Below, piece by piece: positions 1-13,200 of a DNA stretch of 64,000 nucleotides. The notes beneath the pieces are model-generated. The model was not told the DNA's origin, did not search any database, and saw only the letters and a list, made by a program, of their open reading frames with translations. Source of the DNA: Streptomyces agglomeratus (GTDB lineage Bacteria > Actinomycetota > Actinomycetes > Streptomycetales > Streptomycetaceae); assembly GCF_001746415.1 (NCBI RefSeq), contig NZ_MEHJ01000001.1:248001-312000 (forward strand). The letters are read 5' to 3'. Numbering within the stretch: the first letter of the stretch is position 1; each line of letters begins with the position of its first letter. The position numbers and the translations under genes were made by a program.

Positions 1-1225
1 TGCAAGGTCTGCGGAAGCACTCCGTGGCGCATGGCCATGACCATTTTGATGATGCCGCCGACGCCCGCGGCCGCCTGCGCGTGGCCGATGTTGGACTTGA
101 GCGAGCCCAGCCACAGCGGCCGGTCCTCCGGCCGCTCCCGGCCGTACGTGCCGAGCAGTGCCTGTGCCTCGATGGGATCGCCCAGCGTCGTGCCCGTGCC
201 GTGCGCCTCGACGACGTCGATCTGGGCGGGAGACAGGCCGGACGATGCCAGCGCCTGGCGGATCACCCGCTGCTGCGCGGGGCCGTTCGGCGCGGTCAGA
301 CCATTGGACGCACCGTCCTGGTTGACTGCGCTGCCACGGACGACGGCAAGCACCCGGTGCCCGTTGCGGCGGGCGTCGGACAGCCGCTCCACCAGGAGCA
401 GGCCGACGCCCTCAGCCCAGCCGGTGCCGTCGGCCCCGGCGGCGAACGGCTTGCAGCGGCCGTCGGGGGCCAGCCCGCGCTGGCGACTGAACTCCACGAA
501 CGCGGTAGGCGTGGTCATCACCTGCACGCCGCCGGCCAGCGCCATGGAGCACTCGCCGTTGCGCAGCGCCTGGATCGCCCAGTGCAGCGCCACCAGCGAC
601 GACGAGCACGCCGTGTCGACGGTGACCGCCGGGCCCTCCAGGCCCAAGGTGTAGGCGATGCGACCGGACATCACACTGGCGGAGTTGCCGGTCCCGAGAT
701 GGCCGTCGGACTCGCCGCCCACCCCGACCAGGAGGTTGACGTAGTCCTGGTAGCCGGAGCCGACGAAGACTCCGGTACGGCTGCCGCGCACCGACTCCGC
801 GTCGATACCGGCGCGCTCGAACGCCTCCCACGTGGTCTCCAGCAACAGGCGCTGCTGCGGATCCATCGCCACGGCCTCACGCGGGCTGATCCCGAAGAAC
901 CCCGGGTCGAACTCCCCCGCGTCGTACAGGAATCCGCCGTGCCGCGCGTACGTCTTCCCGTCGCCTCCGGGTCCGGGTCGTAGATGTCCTCCACGTCCCA
1001 GCCCCGGTCCGCCGGGAACCCGCCGACCGCGTCACCACCGGCGGCCACCAACTGCCACAGGTCCTCGGGCGAACGCACCCCGCCCGGATACCGGCACGCC
1101 ATGCCGACGATCGCGATGGGTTCCTGGTCCTTCTCCTCGACCTCGCGAAGGCGCTCCCGGGCCTGACGAAGGTCTCCGGTGACGCGCTTGAGATACTCGA
1201 GAAGCCTGTCTTCGTTGCTGCTCAT
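1..1225 (-). CDS. pteA5: Type I polyketide synthase, module 12 KS (N-terminal part, frameshifted, runs off the left edge)
   Basis: Start of the fifth synthase polypeptide. It opens with an N-terminal coiled docking helix ([11 protein letters not shown], about residues 3-30) and then a KS that begins at [14 protein letters not shown] and has its active-site Cys in DTACSSS near residue 205. The KS is cut by the window edge, so AT, reductive domains and any thioesterase are not visible. One base is missing near 957: the N-terminal frame reads DPDPEATG and then turns to nonsense ending near 671, while the correct KS (GKTYAR, then [11 protein letters not shown]) continues in the next frame to base 1. 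I chose the ATG at 1225 (MSSNEDRL) because it matches the N-termini of the other synthases; an in-frame ATG at 1234 is possible, and a GAGGA motif precedes both. The gene lies 46 bp after the tetramodular gene. By the filipin model this protein would carry the last two extension modules and the thioesterase. Confidence 0.85.
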
Positions 1226-1271
1226 CCGCCTCATCCGTCCTCGGCTGTCGTTAAAGGTAGAGCGCCAAGAA

Positions 1272-4200
1272 CTAGGAAATTTCTAGATCTTGATCGATCA
1301 GATCGAAGATGTCGTCGATCGTCGCGTCCTGGAGCTGTCGCTGCGCGTCGGCGGATTCCGCGCCTTGCTCTCCGGCGGAATTCACCAGGGACAGCAGTTC
1401 CTGCAGCCGCCTCCGCACCCCCGACCGGACCGTCTCCTCGGCCGAGGCGGCCGTCGAGATCACCGACTCCAGCCGGTCGAGCTCGCTGAAGACCGACACC
1501 TCCTCCGGGCCCGTCTCGCCGGTGAGTTCGCTCCGCAGGTGGCGGGCGATCGCCTCGGGCGTCGGGTGGTCGAAGACCAGCGTCGCGGGCAGGGTCAGGC
1601 CGGTGTCGGCAGTGAGCAGGTTGCGCAGCTCCACCGCGGTCAGGGAGTCGAAGCCGAGGTCCCGGAACGCCAGGTCCGGTTCCACCGCCGCGGATCCGCT
1701 GTGGCCCAGTACTGCCGCCGCGTGCGCGCACACCGTGTCCACGAGCAGGTGTTGCTGTTCGCCTTCGGACAGCATGGACAGCTTCGCCTTGAGCGCGGAC
1801 GGCTCCGCGGTCTGCTCGGCGGGCTCCTCCGCGAGGGCGTCCCTGACCTCGGGCAGGTCGCTCAGCAGCGCGCTCGGCCTGCCGACGGTGAACGGGACGA
1901 CGAACCGCTCCCAGTCCACGTCGGCCACGGTGACCGTGCCGTCCCCGCCGCTCAGCGCACCGTGCAGCGCGGAGACAGCCCGGTCCGGCCGCAGCACGGT
2001 CAGGCCGCGCTGTCGCAGCCGCTCCTCGTCCCCGGCGTCGGCGACCATGCCTCCCTCGCCCCACGGGCCCCAGGCGATCGCGGTCGCGGTGAGGCCCCGG
2101 GCCCGCCGGTGCTGCGCCAGGCCGTCGAGGAAGGCGTTCGCGGCCGAATACGCGGCCTGCCCGCCGCCTCCCCACACACCGGAGATGGAGGAGAAGAGGA
2201 CGAAGGCGTCCAGCTCCTGATCGCCGAGCAGTTCGTGGAGGTGCGCGGCCCCCACGGCCTTCGCGGCGACCGTCGCCGCGAAGTCGCCGAGGCTCGTCTC
2301 GGCGAGCATGCCCGCCTCGGCGGTGCCGGCCGTGTGGACGACGGCGTTCACCGGGTGCTCGGCGAGCAGCGCCGCCACCGCTTCGCGGTCGGCGACATCG
2401 CACACGGCGAGGGTGACGCGCGCTCCCAGCTCCTCCAGTTCGTCCTTGAGGCGGGTTGCACCGGGAGCGTCGGCGCCGCGGCGGCCGGTGAGCACCAGGT
2501 GCTCCGCACCGGCACCGGCGAGCCAGCGGGCCACGTGCCCGCCCAGCGCACCCGTACCACCGGTGATCAGCACCGTGCCGCGCGGCGACCACGAACGGTC
2601 GCTCCGGGCTGCGGGCAGACGCGACAGGCGCCGTGCGAACACCCCGTGGTCGCGGATCGCGACCTGGTCCTCAGCCGACTGGCCGAGCACCGCGACGAGG
2701 CGGCCGGCGACCCGGTCGTCGACCGTGCCGGGAAGGTCGACGAGACCGCCCCAGCGCCGCGAGTGCTCCAGCGCCGCCACCCTGCCCAGACCCCAGACCA
2801 GGGACTGGTACGGGTCCGCCGCCTCGTCGGCGGAGTTCAAGCCCACCGCGTTCCGGGTCGCGCACCACAGCGGGGCGCCGATGCCCGTGTCGCCCAGGGC
2901 CTGGACGAGCAGCACGGACAGCGTGACGCCGACGGGCATCGCGGCGGCCTGCGGGGCGGCCTCGCCGTCGACGGCGAGCAGCGACAGGACGCCCGCCACG
3001 GTCTCGTCCCCGGCCGCTCGGGCGAGTTGCGCGGTCAGGTCCTCACGGCCGGTGGCCGGCTCGACCGGGACCGGCAGCGGGGCCAGGCCCCGCTCGGTCA
3101 GCGCGCGGAGGCAGGCGGCGACCCAGTCGTCGCCGAGCTGGGCAGCGCTGACCGGAACCAGCCATATGCCGTTCCGGGCAGGGTCCTCCGGGGAGGGGTC
3201 GGGTATCGCTTTCCAGGTGACGCCATAGCGCCAGCCGTCCACGGTGGATTGCTCCTTGCGCTGCCGCCGCCACGACGACAGCCTCGGCAGCACGTCGCTG
3301 AACGCGTCCCCAGCCCCGATGTCGAGCGTCTCGGCGAGGGACAGCAGGTCCTCGCGCTCGACGGTCTCCCAGAACTCCGCGTCCACCGGGTCCGCCGCGA
3401 CCGCGCTGGCGGCAGCGGTTTCCGGGGCGTCGACCCAGTACCGCTCGTGCTGGAAGGCGTAGGTAGGCAGGTCGGTCTTCCGCGCACCGGCGAAGAACGA
3501 GCTCCAGTCCACGGACACGCCGTGCGTGTGCAGATGGGCCAGCGCCGTCACGAGTGCCTGCCGCTCGGGGCGGTCGGCTCGGAGTACGGGGACGGTGACG
3601 ATGTCATCCGCACAGCCCTGCGCCATGCCGCTCAGCACACCGCCGGGACCGATCTCCACGAACGTGGTCACACCCAGATCGCCGAGGGTCTCGATGCCGT
3701 CGGCGAAGCGCACCGCCTCGCGCACGTGCCGGACCCAGTACTCGGGCGTGTACGCCTCGGCCAGCCGGCCGGTGAGGTTCGAGACCACAGGAATCTGCGG
3801 CTCACTGAACGTCAGACCGCTGACGACCTCGGCGAATTCCTCCAGCATCGGGTCCATCAACGGCGAGTGGAACGCGTGACTGACCTTCAACCGAGAGGAC
3901 TTGTGGCCCTGTTGGGTGAAGACCTCGACGATCTCAAGGACGGCATCCTCGGCACCGGAGACCACGACCGATCGCGGGCCGTTGACCGCCGCAATCCCTA
4001 CCTCGTCGGTCAGGTACGGGAGCACCTCGTCCTCGGCCGCCTGCACCGCCACCATCGCACCACCAGCAGGCAGCGCCTGCATCAACGCGGCACGCGCCGA
4101 CACCAGCTTCACGGCGTCGTCCAACGACAGCACCCCGGCCACATGCGCGGCCGCAATCTCACCCACCGAATGACCAGCCACGTAATCCGGCCGCACACCC

Positions 4201-7200
4201 CATGACTCGAGAAGACGGAACAGCGCCACCTCCACCGCGAAAAGCGCGGGCTGGGCGCACCCAGTTTGGTGCACAGTCTCGGCGTCTACATCGACCGGTG
4301 CCTCGAGACGCGCACACACCTCGTCGTACGCATCGGCGAAGACGGGGAACGCCGCATACAACTCACGCCCCATACCGATCCGCTGCGAACCCTGACCCGA
4401 GAACAGAAAACCGACCCTGCCTCCCGGTCGGCCCTGGACGACTCCGGGCGACGGCATTCCGGCTGCCAGGCGTTCCAGTCCGCGGCGGAAGTCGTCACAG
4501 CTCTCGCCGATGACGGCCGCCCTGTGGCGCAGGGTGCTCCGGGTGGTGGCCAGCGAGAAGCCGACATCGGCCGGTGACGTGCCGTCCTCCACGAAGTCCA
4601 GCAGCCGTCGTGCCTGGTCGCGCAGAGCATCGCTGGTCTTGGCGGAGAGCACCCACGGCAGGAGTGCCGGGGCCGGAACGGCTGTGGCCTTTTCGGTCGG
4701 GGCCGGCGGGGCCTGTTCGATGATGGTGTGGGCGTTGGTGCCGCTGACACCGAAGGACGAGATCGCGGCACGGCGCGGACGGTCCGACTCGGGCCAGTCG
4801 ACGGCCTCGGTCAGCAACCGGACGTCACCGGCCGACCAGTCCACGTGCGGCGTCGGCTCATCGACGTGCAGGGTTCGCGGGAGCACTCCGTGGCGCATCG
4901 CCATGACCATCTTGATCACACCGGCGACGCCCGCGGCGGCCTGCGTGTGACCGATGTTGGACTTCAACGAGCCGAGCAGGAGCGGCCGTTCACGCTCTTG
5001 TCCATAGGTCGCGAGGAGCGCCTGCGCCTCGATCGGGTCACCCAGCCTCGTGCCCGTACCGTGCGCCTCGACGACATCCACATCGCCCGGAGCGAACCCG
5101 GCGGAGGCCAGGGCCTGGCGGATGACCCGCTGCTGCGCCGGGCCGTTCGGCGCGGTCAGGCCATTGGACGCCCCGTCCTGGTTCACGGCGCTGCCCCGTA
5201 CCACCGCCAACACCTGGTGCCCGTTGCGGAGGGCGTCGGACAGCCGCTCCACCAGGAGCATGCCGACGCCCTCGGCCCAGCCGGTGCCGTCGGCCCCGGC
5301 GGCGAACGGCTTGCACCGTCCATCAGGGGCCAGCCCGCGCTGGCGGCTGAACTCCACGAACGCGCGCGGGGTGGACATGACCATCACGCCCCCGGCCAGC
5401 GCCATGGAGCACTCGCCGTTGCGGAGGGCCTGGACCGCCCAGTGCAGGGCCACGAGCGACGACGAGCAGGCCGTGTCGACCGTGACGGCCGGTCCCTCCA
5501 GGCCGAGGGTGTAGGCGATACGGCCGGACATGATGCTCGCCGAGTTGCCCGTGCCGAAGAAGCCCTCGGAGTCGTCGATCGCGTGGAAGGCCTGGGCGGC
5601 GTAGTCCTGGTATCCGGAACCGACGAAGACTCCTGTACGGCTGCCGCGCACCGACTCCGCGTCGATACCGGCGCGCTCGAACGCCTCCCACGTGGTCTCC
5701 AGCAACAGCCGTTGCTGCGGATCCATCGCCACGGCCTCACGCGGGCTGATCCCGAAGAACCCCGGGTCGAACTCCCCCGCGTTGTAGACGAATCCACCGC
5801 GGCGCGTGTACGTCTTGCCGGACGCGTCCGGGTCCGGGTCGTAGATGTCCTCCACGTCCCAGCCGCGGTCCGCCGGGAACTCGCCGACCGCGTCGCCGCC
5901 GGAGACCACCAACTGCCACAGGTCCTCGGGGGAACGCACCCCGCCCGGGTAGCGGCACGCCATGCCGACGATCGCGATGGGGTCGTCGTCCTCGGCGGGC
6001 GCGGCGGCGGCTTCCGGTGAGGCCGCGACGGTGAGGCCGGTGAGCTCGGTGCGCAGCTGCCGGGCGAGTGCCGTGGCGTTGGGGTGGTCGAAGACCAGCG
6101 TGGGCGGCAGCGCGAGACCGGTCGCCGTGTTCACCTTGTTGCGGAGTTCGACGGCGGTCAGGGAATCGAAGCCCAGGTCCTTGAAGGCCCGGTCGGCCTC
6201 GACCTCGCCGGCGCTGTTGTGACCTAGGACGGCCGCCGCGTGTGTGCGGACGAGGTCGACCAGCAGCGCGTGCTGCTCAGTCTCGGGCATCCCGGTGAGG
6301 CGGTCGGCCAAGGGCGAGGCGGCGGCCGTGCCGGGCCCGCCGGCGGTGCTGCCCGCGGTGAGGATCCGGTCGGCCTCCGGGAGGTCGCCGAGCAGGGCGC
6401 TCGGGCGGCCCAGGGTGAACGGAGGCAGGAACCGCTCCCAGTCGACGTCGGCCACCGTGGCGGTCGCCTCGCCGGATTCCAGCGCCTGCCGGAGGCCGGC
6501 CACAGCGAGCGTGGCGGGCATCGGGATCAGGCCGCGGCGGCGCAGTCGTTCGTCCGCGCCGTCGGCTTCGGCCATGCCGCCGCCGGCCCACGGGCCCCAG
6601 GCCACGGCGGTCGCCGGCAGGCCTTGGGCCCGGCGGCGTTCGGCGAGTCCGTCGAGCAGGGCGTTGGCCGCCGCGTAGGCGGCCTGATGGCCGCTGCCCC
6701 ACACGCCGGCGATGGATGAGAAGAGGACGAAGGCGTCGAGTTCCCGGTCGGCGAGGAGCGAGTCGAGGTGTAGGGCGCCGGCTGCCTTGGCGGACAGTAC
6801 GTCGGCGAAGGAGCCCGGTGTCATGGCCTCCAGCGGCTCCAGGTGGTCCACGCCCGCCGTGTGGGCGACGGCGTTTACCGGGTGCTCGGCGAGCAGCGCG
6901 GCGAGCGCCTCACGGTCGGCGACGTCGCACGCGGCGACGGTGACCCGGACACCGGTCGCCTCCAGCTCTGCGAGGAGACCGGCCGCGCCCGGCGCGTCGA
7001 GGCCGCGGCGGCTGGTGAGCACAAGGTGTTCGGCACCGGCACCGGCGAGCCAGCGGGCCACGTGCCCGCCCAGCGCACCCGTACCCCCGGTGATCAGCAC
7101 CGTGCCGCGCGGCGACCACCGCTGCCCGGCCCGGGTGTTCCTGCGGGCGGCGGTGTGGGACAGCCGGCGGCCGAACACGCCGCGGGCGCGGATCGCGATC

Positions 7201-10200
7201 TGGTCCTCGGCCGACTGTTCCTCGACCGACTGGCCGAGCACTGCGGCGAGGCGGTCGGCGACCCGGTCGTCGACCGTGTCCGGGAGGTCGATCAGACCGC
7301 CCCAGCGCGGCGCGTGCTCCAGCGCGGCGACCCGGCCGAGGCCCCAGACGGCGTTCTGAGTGGCGCTCGGCACCGTGTCCGCACGGCCGGTGAACATGGC
7401 GGACCGGGTCAGCGCCCACAGCGGGGCGTCGATGCCTGCGTCGCCCAGGGCCTGGACGAGCGCGAGGGACAGCGCGATGCCGACGGAGAGAGCCGGGTGT
7501 CCGGTGTGGGGACGCTCGTCGGTGCCGAGCAGGGAGATCACCCCGTCGACCGTGGTCTCCCGGACGGCGTCGCCGAGCTGCCGCAGCAGTGCGCCGCGGT
7601 CGGCGGCCGGGTCGACTGCCACCCGGACCAGCCGGGCCCCGCGGGCGGCGAGCCCGTCGGCGACGGCGGCGGTCCACTCGACATCCTCGGCGTCCGCGGT
7701 GTCCTCGGTGTCCTCGGTGACCAGGAACAGCCAGTCGCCCGGCAGTTCGTGCGCCCGGAGGCCGCTGAGCGGTTTCCAGCCCGTGCGGTAGGACCAGCCT
7801 TCCACGGCGGACTCCTGGCGCTGCTGTCGCCGCCACGCGGACAGCCGGGGCAGCACCGCGTCCAACTGCTCGGCGGGCAGGTCGAGGGTGGCGGCGAGGG
7901 ACTGGGTGTCCTCGCGCTCCACCGTCGCCCAGAACCCGGCCTCCACGGCGTCGGTCCCCGCGACGGCGGCGGCCGTGGGCGTGGTGGTCTCCAGCCAGTA
8001 CCGCCGGTGCTGGAAGGCGTAGGTGGGCAGGTCGGCGCGCCCGGCGCCGCGGCCGGCGAAGAACGCCTGCCAGTCGACGGGAACACCGTGCACGTGGAGT
8101 TGCGCGAGGGCGCCGGTGATCGCCTCGGGTTCGGGGCTGCCGGACCGTGCGGAGGGAACGGTGACCGCGCCGTCCAGGCAGCCCAGGGTCATGACGCTGA
8201 GCACCGCGCCGGGGCCGGTCTCCACGAACGTGGTCACGCCCAGCCCGGCCAGGGTCCGGATGCCGTCGGCGAAGCGCACGGCCTCGCGGGCGTGCCGGAC
8301 CCAGTAGTCCGGTGTGTACGCGTCGATGAGCTCACCGGTGAGGTTCGAGACGACCGGTGTCCGGGGTGTCTCGAAGCGCAGACCGCCGACGACGCGGGCG
8401 AAGTCCGCCAGCACGGGGTCCATCAGCGGCGAGTGGAACGCGTGGCTCACGGTGAGCCGGGAGGTCTTGCGGCCCTCCCGGGCGAAGTGGTCCGCGACGG
8501 CGGCCACTGCGTCCTCGGCTCCGGAGACCACGACGGACTGCGGGCCGTTGACCGCCGCGATGTCGGCGTCGTCGGTGAGCTGCGGCAGCACCTCGTCCTC
8601 GGTGGCCTGGACGGCGATCATCGCCCCGCCGGCGGGCAGGGCCTGCATCAGCGCGGCACGAGCCGTCACCAGTGCGGCCGCGTCCTCCAGCGACAGGGCC
8701 CCGGCCACGTGGGCGGCCGCGATCTCGCCCACGGAGTGCCCGGCCAGGAAGTCCGGCCGCACGCCCCACGATTCGAGCAGGCGGTGCACGGCAACCTCGT
8801 GCGCGAACAGCGCCGGCTGGGTGAAGACGGTGCGGTTCAGCTCCTCGCCGTCCTCGTGACCGTTCTCGCAGAAGGCCACGTCCCGCAGTGGCCGGTCGAG
8901 GTGCCGGTCGAGGTGGGCGCACACCTCGTCGTACGCCTCCGCGAAGACCGGGAACGCCTCGTACAGTCCCCGCCCCATGCCGATGCGCTGCGAGCCCTGC
9001 CCGGAGAACAGGAACCCGACCTGGCCGGCGCCGGCGCGGCCGAGAGCGACGCCGGGAGCGGGCGCCCCCGAAGCCAGGGCCCGCAGGCCCTCGGCGATCC
9101 GGCCGTGGTCGGCACCGACCACGGCGGCGCGGTGCTCCAGGGCGGTCCGGGTGGTGGCCAGCGAGAAGCCGACGTCGGTGAGGGACGGTTCGGCGCCGTC
9201 GGCCGTGAGGGACAGCAGGCGCTCGGCCTGGGCGCGCAGCGCGGCCTCGGACTTGCCGGACAGGACCCACGGTACGGCTGGCGAGGCGACCTCGACCGGT
9301 GCGACGGCGGCCGGTTCGGCCGGCGGGGCCTGCTCGATGATGGTGTGGGCGTTGGTGCCGCTGACACCGAAGGACGAGATCGCGGCACGGCGCGGACGGT
9401 CCGTCTCCGGCCAGCCGACGGCCTCGGTCAGCAGCCGCACCGCGCCCGCCGACCAGTCCACGTGCGGCGTCGGCTCATCGGCGTGCAGTGTCCGCGGAAG
9501 GACGCCGTGGCGCATCGCCATCACCATCTTGATCACACCGGCCACGCCGGACGCAGCCTGGGCGTGACCGATGTTGGACTTCAGCGAGCCGAGCCACAGC
9601 GGCCGGTCCTCCGGGCGTTCCTGGCCGTACGTGGCGAGGAGCGCCTGCGCCTCGATCGGGTCACCCAGAGCGGTGCCCGTGCCGTGTGCCTCCACCGCGT
9701 CGACGTCGGCCTCGGTGAGCCCGGCGGAGGCCAGGGCCTGGCGGATGACCCGCTGCTGCGCCGGGCCGTTCGGCGCGGTCAGCCCGTTGGACGCCCCGTC
9801 CTGGTTCACGGCGCTGCCCCGTACCACCGCCAACACCTGGTGCCCGTTGCGGAGGGCGTCGGACAGCCGCTCCACGAGCACCACGCCCACGCCCTCCGCC
9901 CAGCCGGTGCCGTCGGCGCCGGCGCCGAACGCCTTGCACCGGCCGTCGGGCGACAGACCGCGCTGGCGGCTGAACTCCACGAACGCGGCCGGTACGGCCA
10001 TGACGTTCACCCCGCCCGCGACGGCCATCGTGCTCTCGCCGCCCCGCAGCGACTGGATGGCCAGGTGCAGGGCGACCAGGGACGACGAGCACGCCGTGTC
10101 GACGGTGACGGCCGGGCCCTCCAGGCCGAACGAGTAGGCCACGCGCCCGGAGACGACGCTCGCGGCGCTGCCGGTGAGCAGGTGGCCCTCGACACCTTCC

Positions 10201-13200
10201 GGGACTTCCTGAAGGCCCGCGCCGTAGCCTTGGTAGGACATGCCGACGAACACGCCGGTGCGGCTGCCCTTCAGAGAGGCCGGGTCGATGCCGGCCCGCT
10301 CGAAGGCCTCCCACGAGGCCTCCAGCAGCAGGCGCTGCTGCGGGTCCATCGCGAGCGCCTCGCGCGGCGAGATCCCGAACAGCGCGGCGTCGAAGTCGCC
10401 AGCGTCGTAGAGGAAGCCGCCGTCGCGCGCGTAGGTCTTGCCGGGGGTGCCCGGGTCGGGGTCGTAGAGGTCCTCGACGTCCCAGCCGCGGTCCTCGGGG
10501 AAGCCGGAGATCGCGTCGCCGCCGGACGTCACGAGCTGCCACAGGTCTTCGGGCGAGCCGACGCCACCGGGAAGGCGGCAGCTCATGGCCACGATCGCGA
10601 TGGGTTCGTCGCCGACAGCGGCCGTGCGCTGCTCCTGCGGCACGGCGCCCTGCGAACCGAGCAGTTCGGCACGCAGGAACCGGGCCAGAGCCGTGGCGTT
10701 GGGGTGGTCGAAGACCAGAGTGGTGGGCAGCTTCAGGCCGGTGTCGGCCGTGAGTTTGTTGCACAGTTCGACGGCGGTGAGCGAGTCGAAGCCGAGGTCG
10801 TTGAACGCCCGGCCGGGCTCCACCGCCGCGGCACCGTCGTGGCCGAGCACGGCGGCCGCGTGCGTACGGACAAGGTCCACCAGCGTGCGGTCCTGCTCGC
10901 CCGCCGACAGCCCGGCCAGCTTCGCGGCGAGCGCGTTGCCAGCTTCGGCGCCGCCGGAGGCCGGCGCCTCCAGGGCTCGGCGCGCCTGGGGCACATCGGA
11001 GAACAGAGCGCTGGGGCGGATGACCGTGAACGGGCCGATGAACCGCTCCCACTCGAAGTCCGCGACGGTGAGGGCGGTCTCGCCGTGGGCCAGCGCCTGT
11101 TGGAGCACGGAGACCGCGAGGGCGGGCCGCATGGGCGGCAAACCGCGGCGGCGCAGCATCTCCTCTCCGTCGCCGACGCCAGCCATGCCGCCCTCGGCCC
11201 AGCCGCCCCAGGAGACAGCGAGCGCGGTGCGCCCATGTGCCCGCCGGTACTCGGCGAGGGCGTCCAGGTAGGCGTTGGCCGCCGAGTAGGCGCCCTGGCC
11301 GGCGCCGCCCCAGATGCCGGCGCCCGAGGAGAACATGACGAACGCGTCGAGCTCCTGACCGGCCAGCAGTTCGTCCAGGTGCGTGGCACCTGCGGCCTTG
11401 GCCACCACCGAGTCGGCGAACCTGGCCGGATCGGAGTCCTCGATCATGACGTGGTCGCCGACGCCGGCGGCGTGGACGACGGCATTGACGGGGTGCTCGG
11501 CCAGCAGCGCCCGCAGGGCGTCACGGTCGGCCGCGTCACAGGCCACCACGGTCACGGCCGCGCCGAGCTCCTCCAGCTCCGCGACGAGCTCCGCGGCGCC
11601 GGGCGCCGCGGGGCCTCGGCGGCTGGTGAGCACGAGGTGTTCGGCACCGGCACCGGCGAGCCAGCGGGCCACGTGCCCGCCCAGCGCACCCGTACCACCG
11701 GTGATCAGCACCGTGCCGCGAGGCGACCACTCCTGGGCGGGGCCGGTGGCGCGGGCGGCCCGGACGAGCCGGCGCCCGAAGAGGCCCGAGGCCCGGACCG
11801 CCACCTGGTCCTCGGCCGTCTGGCCGAGAACGGCGGCCACGCGGGCCGCGGCGCGGGCGTCCAGCAGATCCGGAAGGTCGAGCAGTCCACCCCAGCGCTG
11901 CGGGTGTTCCAGCGCCGCCGCCCGGCCGAAGCCCCACACCTGCGACTGCAGCGGGCGGTCCACGCGGTCGGAGCGGCCGGTGGCCACCGCGCCGCGCGTG
12001 GCGCACCACAGCGGGACGTCGACGCCCGCGTCGCCGAGCGCCTGCACGAGGCAGAGGGTCGCCGCGAGGCCGTGCGACAGGCCGGGGTGGCCTGCCGAGG
12101 CGCTCTCGTCCTCGGCGAGCAGGGACAGCACGCCGGTCAGCGGGCCGACGCCGGCCAGCTCGCCGGCCAGCGTCCCGCGGTCGGTGCCGGGACCGGCGAC
12201 GAGCGTCACCAGTTCCAGGCCGAGCTCGCCGAGCGCGGTGCGCACCGAGGCGGTCCACTCGCTCTCGCCGGCCACGACGAGCAGCCAGGTCCCGGACGCG
12301 CTGGGCCGAGGAAGCGGGCCGAGTGGCTTCCATGTGACGCGGTAACGCCAGCCGTCGACCACGGACTGCTCGCGGCGCTGACGGCGCCACGCGGACAGCC
12401 TGGGCAGGAGCGCGCTCAGCGAGGCGTCCGCGCCGACGCCCAGGGTCGCGGCGAGGGACTCCGCGTCCTCGCGTTCCACGCTGTCCCAGAAGCCGGAGTC
12501 CGCCGCGTCGGCCGGGGTGCCGGCGGCGGTCAGGTCCTCGTCCCCCTCCCCGTCCAGCCAGAAGCGCTCGCGCTGGAAGGCGTAGGTGGGCAGGGTGACG
12601 CGGTGAGCGCCGGGGAAGAGGGCCTGCCAGTCCGGGGAGACGCCGTGCACGTGCAGTTCGGCGAGCGCGGTGAGGAGTGCCTGCTGCTCGGGGCGGTCGG
12701 CTCGGAGTACGGGGACGGTGACGATGTCGTCCGCGCAGGCCTGTGCCAGGGCACTGAGGACGCCGCCGGGGCCGACCTCGACGAACGTGGTCACGCCCAT
12801 GCCGTGCAGGGTCCCGACGCCATCGGCGAAGCGGACCACCTCACGGACGTGCCGGACCCAGTACTCAGGGGTGTAGGCCTCGACGAGCTGACCCGTGAGG
12901 TTGGAGACCACTGGAATCTTCGGCTGCCTGAACGTCAGACTGCGGACAGCCTCGGCGAACTCCTCCAGCATCGGGTCCATCAACGGCGAGTGGAACGCGT
13001 GACTGACCTTCAACCGCGATGTTTTGCGGCCCTGTTGAGTGAAAGCCTCGGCGATCTCCAGCACGGCGTCCTCGGCACCGGAGACCACAACGGACCGAGG
13101 CCCGTTGACCGCGGCGATGCCGACGCCGTCGGTCAGGTGCGGCAGCACCTCGTCCTCGGCCGCCTGCACCGCCACCATCGCACCACCAGCAGGCAGCGCC

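Noticed and set aside
412..831. Separate small protein on the minus strand
   Set aside because: It is a frame shadow of the KS of the fifth synthase, whose true frame runs through this interval after the frameshift.
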